Shown: positions 7,408-16,580, counted from the stretch's first letter. The stretch is DNA of 64,000 nucleotides from Saprospirales bacterium (GCA_002698985.1 PAAY01000089.1:1-64000); one strand, 5' to 3'. The notes: generated by a model not told the origin, from the sequence alone. A program made the numbers and translations.

Positions 7408-9260
7408 GCTTCCGTGAATTTCCTGCTGCCCTGACTCAGGCTTTTGCCCATGTAAACCAGGCTGTAACCACCCTGGTCGATGGGCAGGTGGGACGGGTCT
7501 TTCGGAATGATGTCGAGGAATCCGTCGGGATGTTTGATGAAGAGTGGAATGCGCTCGTCCCGGTGAAATTCTTTCAGCAGCACATTGAGCTGTTCACTGT
7601 TGACGAGGGGCAGTTCGTGGATTTCCGGGTTGTCTCTGGCCACTTCGTTCAGGTTGAGGTAATCATCGGTATAACTGAAGATGCCTTGAGAAGGCCTGTA
7701 AGCTTCGTCAATTTTCATTTCTTCAGGGCTGAGCAGCCTGAAGGTTCCCAACTCTCCAAACACATCCTTGTATTTTTCGACGACGAAGAGGTTCACGTCG
7801 TGGTTGGCGGTCATGGCGATGAGGTAGCCGATGTCCAGCAGTTCGATGTGCTGTTCCAGGTCTTCGGCAAAAACGTTGATCTGCAGGGCCTCCAGCCCCA
7901 TTTGCTGGGCCTTGTTAACGTTGGATGGGTTGTTGTCTACCAGCACGACGTGCCGGTCGTTGGCCTGCAGGTAAGAGGCGATAACCCTTGCAGCCCGGTT
8001 GGCTCCAACGATCAAAATGCCATTGGAGGCAGGCAGGGTAACTTTCAGCAGGTAGGCCAATGGACGGGCAGTGGAGGCATTCAGCAACACCGTTCCGAGG
8101 ACGATCAAAAACACCAAGGGAGTAATGTATTCTGCCCCGGGGATGCCCTCTTCCTGAAGTTTAAACCCAAACAAAGAAGCCACGCCTGCCGCCACGATTC
8201 CTCTCGGGCCTATCCATGAAATGAAGATTTTCTCCCGCAAGTTGAGTTCTGAGTGGTAAGTACTCAGTAAAACCCCCAGGGGCCGCAATACAAGCACCAC
8301 AACAGCAAAAAGCAGAAAACACAGGGGGTCCCACACCAGAATCATGTCCCCGATATCAATTTGCGCAGCGAGTAAAATGAACAGCATGGAGATGAGCAGC
8401 ACGCTGAGGGATTCTTTGAATACCAGAACGTCCCTGAAATTGGGCACATCCAGGTTGCCCAGCACCATGCCCATGACCACCACAGTCAGCAAGCCGCTCT
8501 CGTTGGCCAGCAGATCGCTTACGACAAAAACCGCCAGCACAGCGGCAAGGGTGAAGACGTTGAGCAGGTACAAGGGCACCCACTCCTTTTTGATGAGGAA
8601 AAACAAAAGCAGCGCCGCAACGACCCCCAACGCAATTCCCAAAAGCACTACCTGCACAAAGCCCATAAACGCATGCGAGGAAAAGTCTCCCAACGTGGCA
8701 CCTGACAGGATGAATTCAAACACCAGCACAGCCAGGGTGGCCCCGATGGGATCGATGATGATACTTTCCCATTTTAGGATATTGGAAAGGTCATGGTTCA
8801 GCGGCATGTTGCGGAGGATGGGAGCAATGACGGTGGGCCCCGTAACGATGATGAGCGCCGAAAACTGAAGGGCGATGGGCCAACTGAGCCCCATGATGTA
8901 ATGAGCGGCAATCCCTCCGCCAATGAAGGTTACCAGTGTGCCGATGGCGATCAGTTTGCCGACGGTAGTTCCTATGGCCTTCAGTTCCCGCCTTTTCAGC
9001 GTCAGGCCACCTTCAAAAAGGATGATGCCAATGGCCAGCGACACGAAATGGTAGAGGTAATCACCGGGGAACATCCCCTTGCCGGTTTGTGGATCGAATA
9101 CCGGCTCGATGAGTTTGGTTCCGTCGGGGGTCCACAAGGTGGATAAGGGCCCGACCAGCAAGCCGGTAATCACTAGCGGCAGAATGGCCGGCACTTTTGT
9201 GCGCCACGCCATCCACTGCGACAGGATTCCCAAAATGATGATACCGGCAAGTTCAAACAT
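7404..9260 (-). CDS. cation:proton antiporter with C-terminal TrkA-N domain
   Basis: A 618-residue monovalent cation:proton antiporter of the CPA1/NhaP type. Residues 1-400 carry about 12 membrane helices, with the family features FEGGLTLKR, GPTVIAPILR and SWIGPRGIVAAGVASLFG. Residues about 410-530 form a Rossmann-type TrkA-N (RCK) domain (ILIVGANRAARVIASYL followed by an acidic VLVDNN), which usually binds NAD(H) or a nucleotide and gates transport. The role would be Na+ or K+ export and pH homeostasis in the inner membrane. It is a single gene, convergent with its left neighbour and divergent from the PAP2-like gene. Confidence 0.92.
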   Translation of the reverse strand: MFELAGIIILGILSQWMAWRTKVPAILPLVITGLLVGPLSTLWTPDGTKLIEPVFDPQTGKGMFPGDYLYHFVSLAIGIILFEGGLTLKRRELKAIGTTVGKLIAIGTLVTFIGGGIAAHYIMGLSWPIALQFSALIIVTGPTVIAPILRNMPLNHDLSNILKWESIIIDPIGATLAVLVFEFILSGATLGDFSSHAFMGFVQVVLLGIALGVVAALLLFFLIKKEWVPLYLLNVFTLAAVLAVFVVSDLLANESGLLTVVVMGMVLGNLDVPNFRDVLVFKESLSVLLISMLFILLAAQIDIGDMILVWDPLCFLLFAVVVLVLRPLGVLLSTYHSELNLREKIFISWIGPRGIVAAGVASLFGFKLQEEGIPGAEYITPLVFLIVLGTVLLNASTARPLAYLLKVTLPASNGILIVGANRAARVIASYLQANDRHVVLVDNNPSNVNKAQQMGLEALQINVFAEDLEQHIELLDIGYLIAMTANHDVNLFVVEKYKDVFGELGTFRLLSPEEMKIDEAYRPSQGIFSYTDDYLNLNEVARDNPEIHELPLVNSEQLNVLLKEFHRDERIPLFIKHPDGFLDIIPKDPSHLPIDQGGYSLVYMGKSLSQGSRKFTEA

Positions 9261-9392
9261 CTAAGACCAGTTTTGCTTCGCTTCGCAATGATACTGCTTT
9301 GTGGTGTCTTCCTGAAACTACTGCTTCCCGTCAAAGGCATGGAGCAACGCCGAAAAGCTTATCTTGCGCCCCCTATTGACACAGGATCTGAT

Positions 9393-10067
9393 ATGGCAAA
9401 TTCCATTTTTAGAAAGGCGGCTACCATTATTTCCGTTTTGTTTCACCCATTGCTGATGGTGACTTACATGACGGCCATGCTGCTCATCATCAACCCCTAC
9501 CAATTTGGGGTATTCAGTATAGTGGAGCAATGGAAACTGCTCCTGCTGGTGTTCATGTCCACCTTTGCCATGCCGGCATTTGCGGTGGTGCTCATGCGGG
9601 CCCTGAACATGATCAGCTCATTCGAAATGCCGGATCCGAAGGAACGCATCGGGCCCTACATCATAACCGGGGTTTTCTACCTGTGGATGTTTATCAATTT
9701 CAAACACAACCCGACCATCCCCAAAACCCTGACCATTGGCATGCTGGGGGCCACCATTGCGCTGTTTGCCAGCTTTTTCTTCAACAATTTTACGAAGGTG
9801 AGCGCCCATGCTGCCGGCATAGGCGGTCTGATGGGAGTTGCAGCGATCAACTACCTGTATTTCAATTTTGACACATTCACGCTGCACCTCGGAAGCCTGG
9901 GGCTGTTCGAAATCAGCACCAGTTTCGTGCTGGTTCTGCTCATCCTGCTGGCGGGGATCGTGGGCACTGCCAGGCTGGTGCTGAATGCACACACACCGGG
10001 GCAGCTGTATGGCGGCTTTTTCATTGGCGTGGCCTCACAATTCATAGCGCTGGCCGTTCTGGCTTAG
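9393..10067 (+). CDS. PAP2-superfamily-like integral membrane protein
   Basis: A 224-residue protein with about six membrane helices. It begins MANSIFRKAATIISVLFHPLLM, a pattern I associate with Bacteroidota PAP2-like (phosphatidic acid phosphatase-related) proteins. The motifs SAHAAGIGG and HTPGQLYGGFFIG resemble the later PAP2 active-site motifs (SxxxH and the final His), but the first KxxxxxxRP motif is not obvious, so catalysis is uncertain. I used the ATG at 9393; an upstream TTG at 9273 would add 40 unlikely residues. The 3' end overlaps the convergent ABM gene by 33 bases. Confidence 0.7.
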   Translation: MANSIFRKAATIISVLFHPLLMVTYMTAMLLIINPYQFGVFSIVEQWKLLLLVFMSTFAMPAFAVVLMRALNMISSFEMPDPKERIGPYIITGVFYLWMFINFKHNPTIPKTLTIGMLGATIALFASFFFNNFTKVSAHAAGIGGLMGVAAINYLYFNFDTFTLHLGSLGLFEISTSFVLVLLILLAGIVGTARLVLNAHTPGQLYGGFFIGVASQFIALAVLA

Positions 10068-10358
10068 CGGCGGGTCAATTCTCTCCAGGCTCCAAGCCTG
10101 CGGTTTGTCAGCAAAGAGGGCTTTGGTTCTTTTCCAGGTTCCTGAAAACAACTCGGAATCCCTGTACCTGTTCAAGGCCTCCTCATCGTCCCAAAGGCTG
10201 AGGGTAAACATGACATTGGGCTGCCCTTTTTGCCGAAGCAACTCCATGTGGCGGCAGCCCTCAACGGATCGAATCTTATCTTTCACCTCCTCAAAGAGTT
10301 CCAGAAACTGAGCAACAGCCTCTTCCCGGAAAGTCATCTTCACAACTCTTGTCAGCAT
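10035..10358 (-). CDS. antibiotic biosynthesis monooxygenase (ABM)-domain protein
   Basis: A 107-residue protein made of one ABM-type ferredoxin-like fold: MLTRVVKMTFREEAVAQFLELF, then VEGCRHMELLRQKGQ and FTLSLWDDEEALNRYRDSELF. Family members are usually dimeric and include heme-degrading enzymes, quinol monooxygenases and proteins with no cofactor; many have no known job. I chose the internal ATG at 10358, because the longer reading begins inside the hairpin downstream of rpoD. It lies just downstream of rpoD on the same strand and may be expressed by read-through. Confidence 0.8.
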   Translation of the reverse strand: MLTRVVKMTFREEAVAQFLELFEEVKDKIRSVEGCRHMELLRQKGQPNVMFTLSLWDDEEALNRYRDSELFSGTWKRTKALFADKPQAWSLERIDPPLSQNGQRYEL

Positions 10359-10377
10359 GGTCTTTTCATTAAACAAC

Positions 10378-10414
10378 TTGCGCCTCCCGGCATGGTCAGC
10401 CACAGGAGGCGCAA
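10378..10414 (-). terminator. hairpin downstream of rpoD
   Basis: TTGCGCCTCC (10378-10387) and its exact complement GGAGGCGCAA (10405-10414) form a ten-pair stem around a 17-base loop, 32 bases past the rpoD stop. On the minus strand it is followed by GTTGTTTAATG, a weak U-tract, so it may terminate only part of the transcripts and let some continue into the ABM gene. Confidence 0.5.
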
Positions 10415-10445
10415 AGTGAAATTTTGAATTGATACAAGCGAGGCA

Positions 10446-11315
10446 TCAGTGCCCCAGGTAGTGTTTCAACAATTTGCTCCGGTTGGCGGAGCGCAATTTA
10501 TTGATGGCTTTGTCTTTGATTTGGCGCACCCGCTCACGGGTCAGGCCGAACTTGTCACCAATGTCTTCCAGGGACATGGGGTGCTCTATTCCGATGCCGA
10601 AATACAGCTTGATCACGTCGCATTGGCGGTCAGTGAGGGTACTCAAGGAGCGCTCGATTTCCTTGCGGAGCGATTCGATGTACTCCAGGTTGCGGTCGGT
10701 GTTTGGTGAGTGTGGATTCTCCAAAACATCGAGCAGGGAGTTGTCTTCTCCATCCACGAAAGGTGCGTCCATGGATACGTGGCGTGCGGCAACACTGAGC
10801 GTGGTTTCCACTTCTTCGGTGGCCATGTCAAGCTGGGCGGCCAATTCATCGGCGCTGGGTTCCCGCTCGAAGTTCTGTTCGAGTTCCGAAAATGCCCGGT
10901 TGATTTTATTGAGGGAGCCGACTTTGTTCAACGGAAGGCGCACGATCCGTGACTGTTCTGCAAGAGCCTGGAGGATGGATTGCCGGATCCACCACACGGC
11001 ATAGGAGATGAACTTGAAGCCCCGGGTTTCATCGAAGCGCTGAGCAGCTTTGATCAGGCCCAGGTTTCCTTCGTTAATGAGGTCACTGAGCGACAGGCCC
11101 TGGTTTTGGTATTGCTTGGCAACTGAGACGACGAAGCGCAGGTTGGCTTTTGTGAGGTGTTCGAGCGCTGATTGGTCACCTTGTTTGATCCGTTTGGCAA
11201 GATCTACTTCTTCTTCTGGTGTCAGCAAGTCAACTTTTCCAATTTCCTGGAGATACTTCTCGAGTGACTGGCTCTCTCGGTTGGTAATTGATTTGGTAAT
11301 TTTTAGCTGTCTCAT
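10446..11315 (-). CDS. rpoD: primary RNA polymerase sigma factor (RpoD/SigA)
   Basis: The housekeeping sigma factor that directs core RNA polymerase to promoters. At 289 residues it is the short Bacteroidota form that lacks most of region 1.1. Visible parts are region 1.2 ([20 protein letters not shown]), region 2 with [17 protein letters not shown] and [16 protein letters not shown], region 3, and region 4 with the helix-turn-helix [18 protein letters not shown]. Its specificity is thought to underlie the TAnnTTTG promoters seen throughout this window. Its own gene has such a promoter about 165 bases upstream. Confidence 0.97.
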   Translation of the reverse strand: MRQLKITKSITNRESQSLEKYLQEIGKVDLLTPEEEVDLAKRIKQGDQSALEHLTKANLRFVVSVAKQYQNQGLSLSDLINEGNLGLIKAAQRFDETRGFKFISYAVWWIRQSILQALAEQSRIVRLPLNKVGSLNKINRAFSELEQNFEREPSADELAAQLDMATEEVETTLSVAARHVSMDAPFVDGEDNSLLDVLENPHSPNTDRNLEYIESLRKEIERSLSTLTDRQCDVIKLYFGIGIEHPMSLEDIGDKFGLTRERVRQIKDKAINKLRSANRSKLLKHYLGH

Positions 11316-11477
11316 CGAGCTAATTCTTTGTGGTTAGTTCAAGTGTTGGTTCCGACAAGTAGGTTTAACCGAATGGGTCACGGGAAAAGGTGCATGGGTA
11401 TCAGCAAGAAAAACAGAGCGCTGGCTTTGGCAAGAATTGATTCATGAGAAGTAGCTGTCATTGCCAACCAAGCCCGG

Positions 11478-11508
11478 CAAAAATAGTGTTTGTGATCCCC
11501 GTTGTCAA
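11478..11508 (-). promoter_or_regulatory. promoter of rpoD
   Basis: On the minus strand TTG (complement of 11506-11508), 20 bases, then TATTTTTG (complement of 11478-11485). This is a full consensus match. The leader to the rpoD start is about 155 bases long. Confidence 0.7.
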
Positions 11509-11936
11509 GTCTCGGAAAAAAAGATTCTGCAATTTCCAGATAAGGCAGAACATCCATGAGCTTTTCACTGGCGCCCCTCCGATTATACTTTCACAACCCT
11601 GACGGCAAACGTACCATACTTCCAATTACTAAGACCATGCCTCAAGGCTGTTTATCGGACTGGAAAATATTGCATGGGGCACTATGCCACAGTACATGCA
11701 AGATTTCTTGGAGCTGTAGCATGTTTTGCGAAAGCACCGGCACCCTCATTACCGGGAATTTCTGCTTTTACCAGACCCTGTGAGAGTGTATGAAGGCAGG
11801 GGATAATCTTTTTTTTTGAAATGTACCCAATTTGTTCTTTATTGCGGCGGTAGAGTGCTGTAAATACGGGCTTTATCATCATCCGTGCCGGATAAATTTC
11901 AACCACAAACAATCCCAAACCAACGATTCGCAACTT
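11509..11936. other. gene-free stretch between the rpoD promoter and the START-like gene
   Basis: No credible gene was found in about 430 bases. Short open frames on both strands overlap each other and have no protein-like composition. A weak CCCTG/CAGGG hairpin near 11776-11800 is followed by a run of nine T at about 11811-11819, which could mark the end of an unseen small transcript. No good TAnnTTTG element precedes it. Confidence 0.4.
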
Positions 11937-12326
11937 ATGGAAAGAAAAAAAATAACCATTGAATTTCTTTTGAGGGCTTCACCTGCCATTTTGTACCAGT
12001 TTTTCACCACCCCTTCCAACCTGGTGCGCTGGTTTTGTGACGGTGTGGATGTGCAACCAAACGGCATCTATGCATTTGAGTGGAGCGGTTTCGAAGAGCT
12101 GGCAAGATTGACCGAAGACGTTGAAAACGAACAGGTCAAATTCGAGTGGCTCGATGACGACCGCGACGGTGAATACCTCGAATTCAAAATCAGCATTTCT
12201 CCTGTGACCGGTGAAACCATCCTCGAGATCACTGATTTTTGTGACGAAGACGAAGTGGACGAGCAGTACCAACTTTGGGAAACGCAAATCCAACAACTGA
12301 AAAAAGAAACCGGAAGCGGAGGGTAA
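11937..12326 (+). CDS. START-like (SRPBCC fold) domain protein
   Basis: A 129-residue protein of the START/AHA1-like fold. The sequence ERKKITIEFLLRASPAILYQ and TTPSNLVRWFCDGVDV, followed by EWLDDDRDGEYLEFKI, matches the short acidic START-like proteins common in Bacteroidota, whose ligand is not known. The fold forms a hydrophobic cavity and is presumably cytoplasmic, as no signal peptide is present. I used the ATG at 11937; the longer upstream reading would add a 35-residue Cys-rich segment with no similarity. A strong terminator follows the stop codon. Confidence 0.82.
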   Translation: MERKKITIEFLLRASPAILYQFFTTPSNLVRWFCDGVDVQPNGIYAFEWSGFEELARLTEDVENEQVKFEWLDDDRDGEYLEFKISISPVTGETILEITDFCDEDEVDEQYQLWETQIQQLKKETGSGG

Positions 12327-12347
12327 CTCCATCCCCCACTTCCACTG

Positions 12348-12386
12348 ACAGGACGTTACCCGGCAAGTAGCGTCCTGTTTGTTTTT
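12348..12386 (+). terminator. Rho-independent terminator after the START-like gene
   Basis: ACAGGACG (12348-12355) pairs with CGTCCTGT (12371-12378), and the stem can be extended inward by TAC/GTA around a one-base mismatch. TTTGTTTTT follows. Confidence 0.75.
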
Positions 12387-12419
12387 GTGCACATCTGGTT
12401 CAGAAAATTCCCCAGAAAA

Positions 12420-15161
12420 ATGAAACTCTATTTCGGACTCGAATTCGATGAACTCATCCAGCCGGAAATCAAGGCTCCTGCCAAAGGCGTGGTGCGCTGC
12501 GGCAGAAAAACCCTCCTCAAAACCCTGGAAGCCCACCTCGGCCTGGCAGGCAGCCACGACGGTTATGAGTACCTGAGGGTGGAACAATACCGCCAATTGC
12601 TGCTGCAATACCAGGAACTGCATCCGGATGTTTTCTTCGCAAAATCGCTGGAGGCAGACCAGTTTGCCACCGCCAACGAACTGCTCCACCGGCGGGATGA
12701 ACTGCTGATGGCCGGTTGGGATTTCAATCCATCCGGCCATCTTCCTCCCCGGTTGCAAGTCTTTGCCGAACTGGAAACCATGGCCCGGAATGCCCCGCTG
12801 TCAGGTTTTACCCTTTCTACCGGATTTGCTGATCGCTTCGCAATGGTGATGGAGCGGCTGGACGACAGGATACACCCCTTCCGGGAAATCTGGCTGAACG
12901 AGCCTTACGAATTGCTGCCGGTTCACTACCAGCGCCTGCTAAAAAAACTGTCCCAGACCTGCCAGCGACCACCTATCGGACAGTTGTGGAACCCTGGTGA
13001 AGAAACCAGCATGGAAACAGACTTGCAGGTTTTCAAATCCTTGCTGTTTGCCGAAGGAAAACAGGAAAAAGCCGAAGCCAGGGCCGATGGAAGCCTGGTG
13101 GTGATCAAAAGCAAACGGGCCACGGAAGCAGCCACGTTTGTGGCCCGGCTGCTGAAGATGAACCCCAGTTTCCGGCCCACCCTGCTGATACCGGAAAAGA
13201 ACCGGCTGCTGGAAACAGCCCTGGTGCAGGAGGGGCTCCCCAGCCTCGGCATGCTGTCAAAATCCCTGGCCAGACCAACCCTGCAATTGCTGAAACTGGC
13301 CACCGCCTTTCTTTGGGAACCCGTTGATCCCTTCAAAATGCTGGAGTTCGTGACCATGCCCCTCAACCCGCTTCACGACCAACTGGCCAACGCCCTTGCG
13401 CAGGAGCTCTCCAGAAAACCCGGCATCAACAGCGAGAGCTGGCACCGGGCCGTGGGGCAGTTTTTCTCAGCTTTTGAGAACGAGCAACCGGAAATGGCAA
13501 AAAAAGCCAGGTCCGTTTACCGCTTCTGGTTTGAGCGGCAGCGCTACGATCAAAGCAAGATGGCCCCGAAAGACGATGCCATCGAAATCTACAGAGAGTT
13601 GCACAGATGGGCCCTGAGTGCCTTTGAAGAAGAAGGCGACCGCTACCCCACCCTACAGCTTTTGTCGCACCAAAGCAAGCGCATTGTGGAGCTGCTGGAA
13701 GCCCTGCCGGAGCAATGGCTCACCCCGCTCGATCTGGAACGCATCGTCAGAACCATGTCGGAACCGGCACCTGTGATGTTTTTGCCACGACAGGCAGGGC
13801 ATGTACCCTATGTCAACCACGCCGGTGCCATAGCCGGAAAGCTGGAAAATGTACTCTGGTGGAATTTCATCGAAACCGAAACTCCACACTTCTTTTCCAG
13901 GTGGTACACCGATGAAAAGCAATGGCTGAAAACCGCTGGAGTGGTCACCGACGAACCTTCCAAAGAAAACGACCTTCGCCTCTGGCAACAAATGCGGCCG
14001 GTCATTGCCGCAGAAAAGCAGCTGATTCTGGTGATTCCGGAATCCATTAACGGAAGTGAGGCCCAGGCCCACGCCCTCTTTGCCGATCTGCAAGCCGGCT
14101 TCAAAAACATCGGGAAGCTGATTGTTGACCTGGACAACTGGAAGAATGTGGATTTGCTGAGCAACAGTTTTTCCGTTCCGGAAAAAGTGGCGTTCGACGC
14201 AGAGCCATTGCCACCGCCCCGGCCTTTCCTGCGGTTCGCCAACGCAGGTGACATACTCCGTGAGCAGGAATCATTCACCAGCCTCGAGGCCCTGTTTTAC
14301 AGACCCTACATCTGGTTTTTCCGTTACAAACTTGGATGGAGGCCCTCCCCGATTCAGAGCGTCATCCCTGAATACACCCTCAAAGGCAACATCGCCCACC
14401 GCATTTTCGAACGCTTGCTGAAAGAGGACATTTACAGACTCACAAAAGCGGAAACAGACCAGTGGGTGGAAGAGGAGTACCGCCGGCTGTTGAACCGGGA
14501 AGGAGCAACCATGCTGATGTACGGCAAAGAGCCTGACCGGGTGGCGTTCGGCAACCAGCTGAAAGCCGCAGCCTGGAGCCTCATCAACGCCATCAAAGCC
14601 GATGGATGGAAGGTTCTTGAAACGGAGATGGAACTGGAGGGCCGCTTCCCGCCCAACGAGACCGAGCAGGCTGTGGCCTTGCGTGGCATCGCCGACCTGG
14701 TGCTGGAAAAAGCCGAAGAACGGGCCATTGTAGATATCAAATTGAGTGGCAGCGGCCGGCGCATAGAAATGCTGAAAAACGACGATGACCTTCAGTTGGT
14801 GCTGTACGCTCATCTGCTTTCGCAAAACAGCGGCTACTGGCCGCAAACCGCCTACTTCATCGTTGACAAAGGGCAACTGATTGCCCGCACCAAGGATGCA
14901 TTCGGCCAGGCAAATGCGGTGAAACCCGACAGTGAACATGCTGATACCTATCAGGCCATCATGGAGAAAATGGAAAAGACCTGGCTCTGGCGACTGAACC
15001 AGCTCAGACAGGGCCTCATCGAGATCAGGTGTACGGATACAGCCCCATTGATCGAAGAACACTACTCACAGGAAGGTGTCAACATGATGGAACTGCTGGA
15101 ACCCGGTGATGCCGATGCCAAATTCGATGATTACAGAGCCTTGATCGGTTTGGTCAGGTAA
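12420..15161 (+). CDS. PD-(D/E)XK nuclease family protein, AddB-like
   Basis: A 913-residue protein whose last third is a RecB/AddB-type PD-(D/E)XK nuclease. The core motifs are visible: KGNIAHRIFERLL, then ALRGIADLVLEK, then AIVDIKLSG and DLQLVLYAHLL, giving the metal- and DNA-contacting His, Asp, Asp, Lys and Gln. The N-terminal two thirds resemble the inactive helicase-like half of AddB, but I see no Walker A GKT and no four-Cys iron-sulphur cluster. AddB works with the AddA helicase-nuclease in double-strand break repair; no addA gene is present here. The ATG at 12420 was preferred over 12387. Confidence 0.82.
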   Translation: MKLYFGLEFDELIQPEIKAPAKGVVRCGRKTLLKTLEAHLGLAGSHDGYEYLRVEQYRQLLLQYQELHPDVFFAKSLEADQFATANELLHRRDELLMAGWDFNPSGHLPPRLQVFAELETMARNAPLSGFTLSTGFADRFAMVMERLDDRIHPFREIWLNEPYELLPVHYQRLLKKLSQTCQRPPIGQLWNPGEETSMETDLQVFKSLLFAEGKQEKAEARADGSLVVIKSKRATEAATFVARLLKMNPSFRPTLLIPEKNRLLETALVQEGLPSLGMLSKSLARPTLQLLKLATAFLWEPVDPFKMLEFVTMPLNPLHDQLANALAQELSRKPGINSESWHRAVGQFFSAFENEQPEMAKKARSVYRFWFERQRYDQSKMAPKDDAIEIYRELHRWALSAFEEEGDRYPTLQLLSHQSKRIVELLEALPEQWLTPLDLERIVRTMSEPAPVMFLPRQAGHVPYVNHAGAIAGKLENVLWWNFIETETPHFFSRWYTDEKQWLKTAGVVTDEPSKENDLRLWQQMRPVIAAEKQLILVIPESINGSEAQAHALFADLQAGFKNIGKLIVDLDNWKNVDLLSNSFSVPEKVAFDAEPLPPPRPFLRFANAGDILREQESFTSLEALFYRPYIWFFRYKLGWRPSPIQSVIPEYTLKGNIAHRIFERLLKEDIYRLTKAETDQWVEEEYRRLLNREGATMLMYGKEPDRVAFGNQLKAAAWSLINAIKADGWKVLETEMELEGRFPPNETEQAVALRGIADLVLEKAEERAIVDIKLSGSGRRIEMLKNDDDLQLVLYAHLLSQNSGYWPQTAYFIVDKGQLIARTKDAFGQANAVKPDSEHADTYQAIMEKMEKTWLWRLNQLRQGLIEIRCTDTAPLIEEHYSQEGVNMMELLEPGDADAKFDDYRALIGLVR

Positions 15162-15180
15162 TCCAACCGGCCAACAAACA

Positions 15181-15218
15181 GAAGGGCGGAGCCTGCAAAG
15201 ACTCCGCCCTTCGTTTTT
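15181..15218 (+). terminator. Rho-independent terminator after the AddB-like gene
   Basis: GAAGGGCGGAG (15181-15191) and CTCCGCCCTTC (15202-15212) form a perfect 11-pair stem followed by GTTTTT. It may also act for the convergent TapB gene, which ends at 15233. Confidence 0.9.
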
Positions 15219-15232
15219 CGGAAAGGAATTGA

Positions 15233-15940
15233 TCATCCCTCAAAAGCAGTCAGTACCGTTGAGCCCTGCAACTTACCTTTTTTGTCATAAGTTTCGGATT
15301 TGACCATACCTACGCCCAGGGCGTACCAGCTTACTGTTTTGAATTTCTTTTTCACCAACATTTTCATCTCGGTGGTCTGGGTAATTTTGATGCACTCGAA
15401 AGTTCCTGCCGGAGTGGTGACGGTTTCCGTTCCCTCCACTTTCCGGTCAGTGACCGATTGGCGGATGGTCATGATCTTGACACCACCGCTCATGGCCTTT
15501 ATTTCCAGCTCTGCATCCGGCAATTCCATTCCGGGGCTAAGTTTGGAGGGAATTTGCAGGGCATCGCCGGAAAGTTCGACTTCCATCCCCTGCAAGCTCT
15601 CGTTGACGCTGGGGTCCAACATGGCACTCATGTCCAGTCTTAGCACATCGCCATCGCACTCAAACTCAAAGCTGGTTTTGGTCAACTCTTTTTCCTTGTC
15701 GTCCAAAACATCTACAGAGACTGCTGCCTTGTAGCCATTGGCAGTGGGTACCACTTCAGAAATGGTATGACGGTTGATGCCCGTGACCTTTCCTTTTTTG
15801 TCGTAATTGGTTAGCTCGTAAAAAACATCCTGCTTAAAAGGCATGTAGGCAGATTCACAACCGGATTGCCCGGTTGCATCTGTGTTGAGGAAGATGGTAA
15901 AAGAGAGGATACCGCAAAGGGTAAAAAGAAACTGTTTCAT
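15233..15940 (-). CDS. TapB-family protein (DUF3108-like), exported
   Basis: A 235-residue exported protein. Residues 1-24 are a signal peptide (MKQFLFTLCGILSFTIFLNT followed by a small-residue region). The mature part has the TapB-family pattern: FYELTNYDKKGKVTG near the start, TTPAGTFECIKITQTTEMKM in the middle and WYALGVGMVKSETYDKKGKL near the end. TapB-like proteins are widespread in Bacteroidota and are expected to be periplasmic or surface beta proteins, with no established reaction. The gene stands alone, convergent with the nuclease gene and sharing its terminator region. Confidence 0.85.
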   Translation of the reverse strand: MKQFLFTLCGILSFTIFLNTDATGQSGCESAYMPFKQDVFYELTNYDKKGKVTGINRHTISEVVPTANGYKAAVSVDVLDDKEKELTKTSFEFECDGDVLRLDMSAMLDPSVNESLQGMEVELSGDALQIPSKLSPGMELPDAELEIKAMSGGVKIMTIRQSVTDRKVEGTETVTTPAGTFECIKITQTTEMKMLVKKKFKTVSWYALGVGMVKSETYDKKGKLQGSTVLTAFEG

Positions 15941-16366
15941 GTTATAGATTTGATTAGAAAATTGGGATTAGTACCGATCAAATTCCAGTCCAGCCGGATT
16001 GGAGAAGTAAAATAAAACAAAGTCGGATCAATGGAAAATGCAAATGGGAAAAGCCCGACGGAGGATCAGAGGGGGGTAGTCAGGCTTTTCCACAATTTGC
16101 GCAATGCTGTTCTTAAAAATCCGGGGAAACGCCGCCTTGAGGATTAAATCGGTTTTGGGATAGATGTCGCAGGCGGTCGTTCCCACCGGGCTGGATATTA
16201 TGGTGAGGAATGACAGGATACTTTTTCGTGGTGGCAGCCAACGGGGAATCACCCGGCAGTGCTGCCGTGCAAACTTATCTTGTGGAATGTATCATGGGAT
16301 GGATAGTGCCTGATACGGCACAGTGGCTCAAAGGTTTTATGAAAAAGAGGAAAAATGTGAAAAATT
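15941..16366. other. gene-free stretch upstream of the candidate small RNA
   Basis: No convincing gene was found here. A 74-codon minus-strand and a 99-codon plus-strand frame overlap each other and have compositions unlike proteins. One GGATCAGAGG unit of the dispersed 10-base repeat lies at about 16062-16071. Confidence 0.4.
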
Positions 16367-16374
16367 TACATTTG
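16367..16374 (+). promoter_or_regulatory. -7 element of the candidate small RNA
   Basis: TACATTTG is an exact TAnnTTTG match. Transcription should begin near 16380. No TTG lies at the expected -33 distance, which weakens the call. Confidence 0.45.
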
Positions 16375-16379
16375 TCACC

Positions 16380-16580
16380 AACGCTTACTGGCTTTTACGG
16401 TACGAAAACTGAGGACTTCTACCTTTCCCTGTCAAACATCTACCGTGGATTGCGAATGGCAGACAATGTTTGCACAGCTAAATTGCATCCGTCACCTTTG
16501 CCATTGTAATTATCGTTTTTCTGTATTTCTTAGCGAATGAATGTAAATGGAGGACGCTGAACGCAGCGCCCTCCATTTTT
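16380..16580 (+). ncRNA. candidate structured small RNA with 6S-like architecture
   Basis: Between a -7 element and a strong terminator lies an RNA of about 140-200 bases that folds by eye into a single rod. The closing pairs are ACG 16381-16383 with CGU 16514-16516, UUAC 16385-16388 with GUAA 16506-16509, and UGGC 16389-16392 with GCCA 16500-16503. Then GGUACG 16399-16404 pairs with CGUcACC 16490-16496. A large open bubble follows (about 16405-16428 opposite 16478-16489). The apical stem is CUGUCAAACAU 16429-16439 with AUGUUUGcACAG 16466-16477. A closing stem, an open bubble and an apical hairpin is the plan of 6S RNA, which binds the housekeeping polymerase. The identity is inferred from shape only. 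Confidence 0.45.
16546..16579 (+). terminator. strong Rho-independent terminator of the candidate small RNA
   Basis: AATGGAGG and CGCTG pair with CAGCG and CCTCCATT around an AACG loop with one mismatch, followed by a run of seven T. No credible protein gene ends just before it, so it points to a non-coding transcript. Confidence 0.85.

Noticed and set aside
16210-16509. A 99-codon plus-strand frame ending just before the strong terminator
   Set aside because: The composition is not protein-like, and it would start upstream of the -7 element found inside it; a non-coding RNA explains the terminator better.
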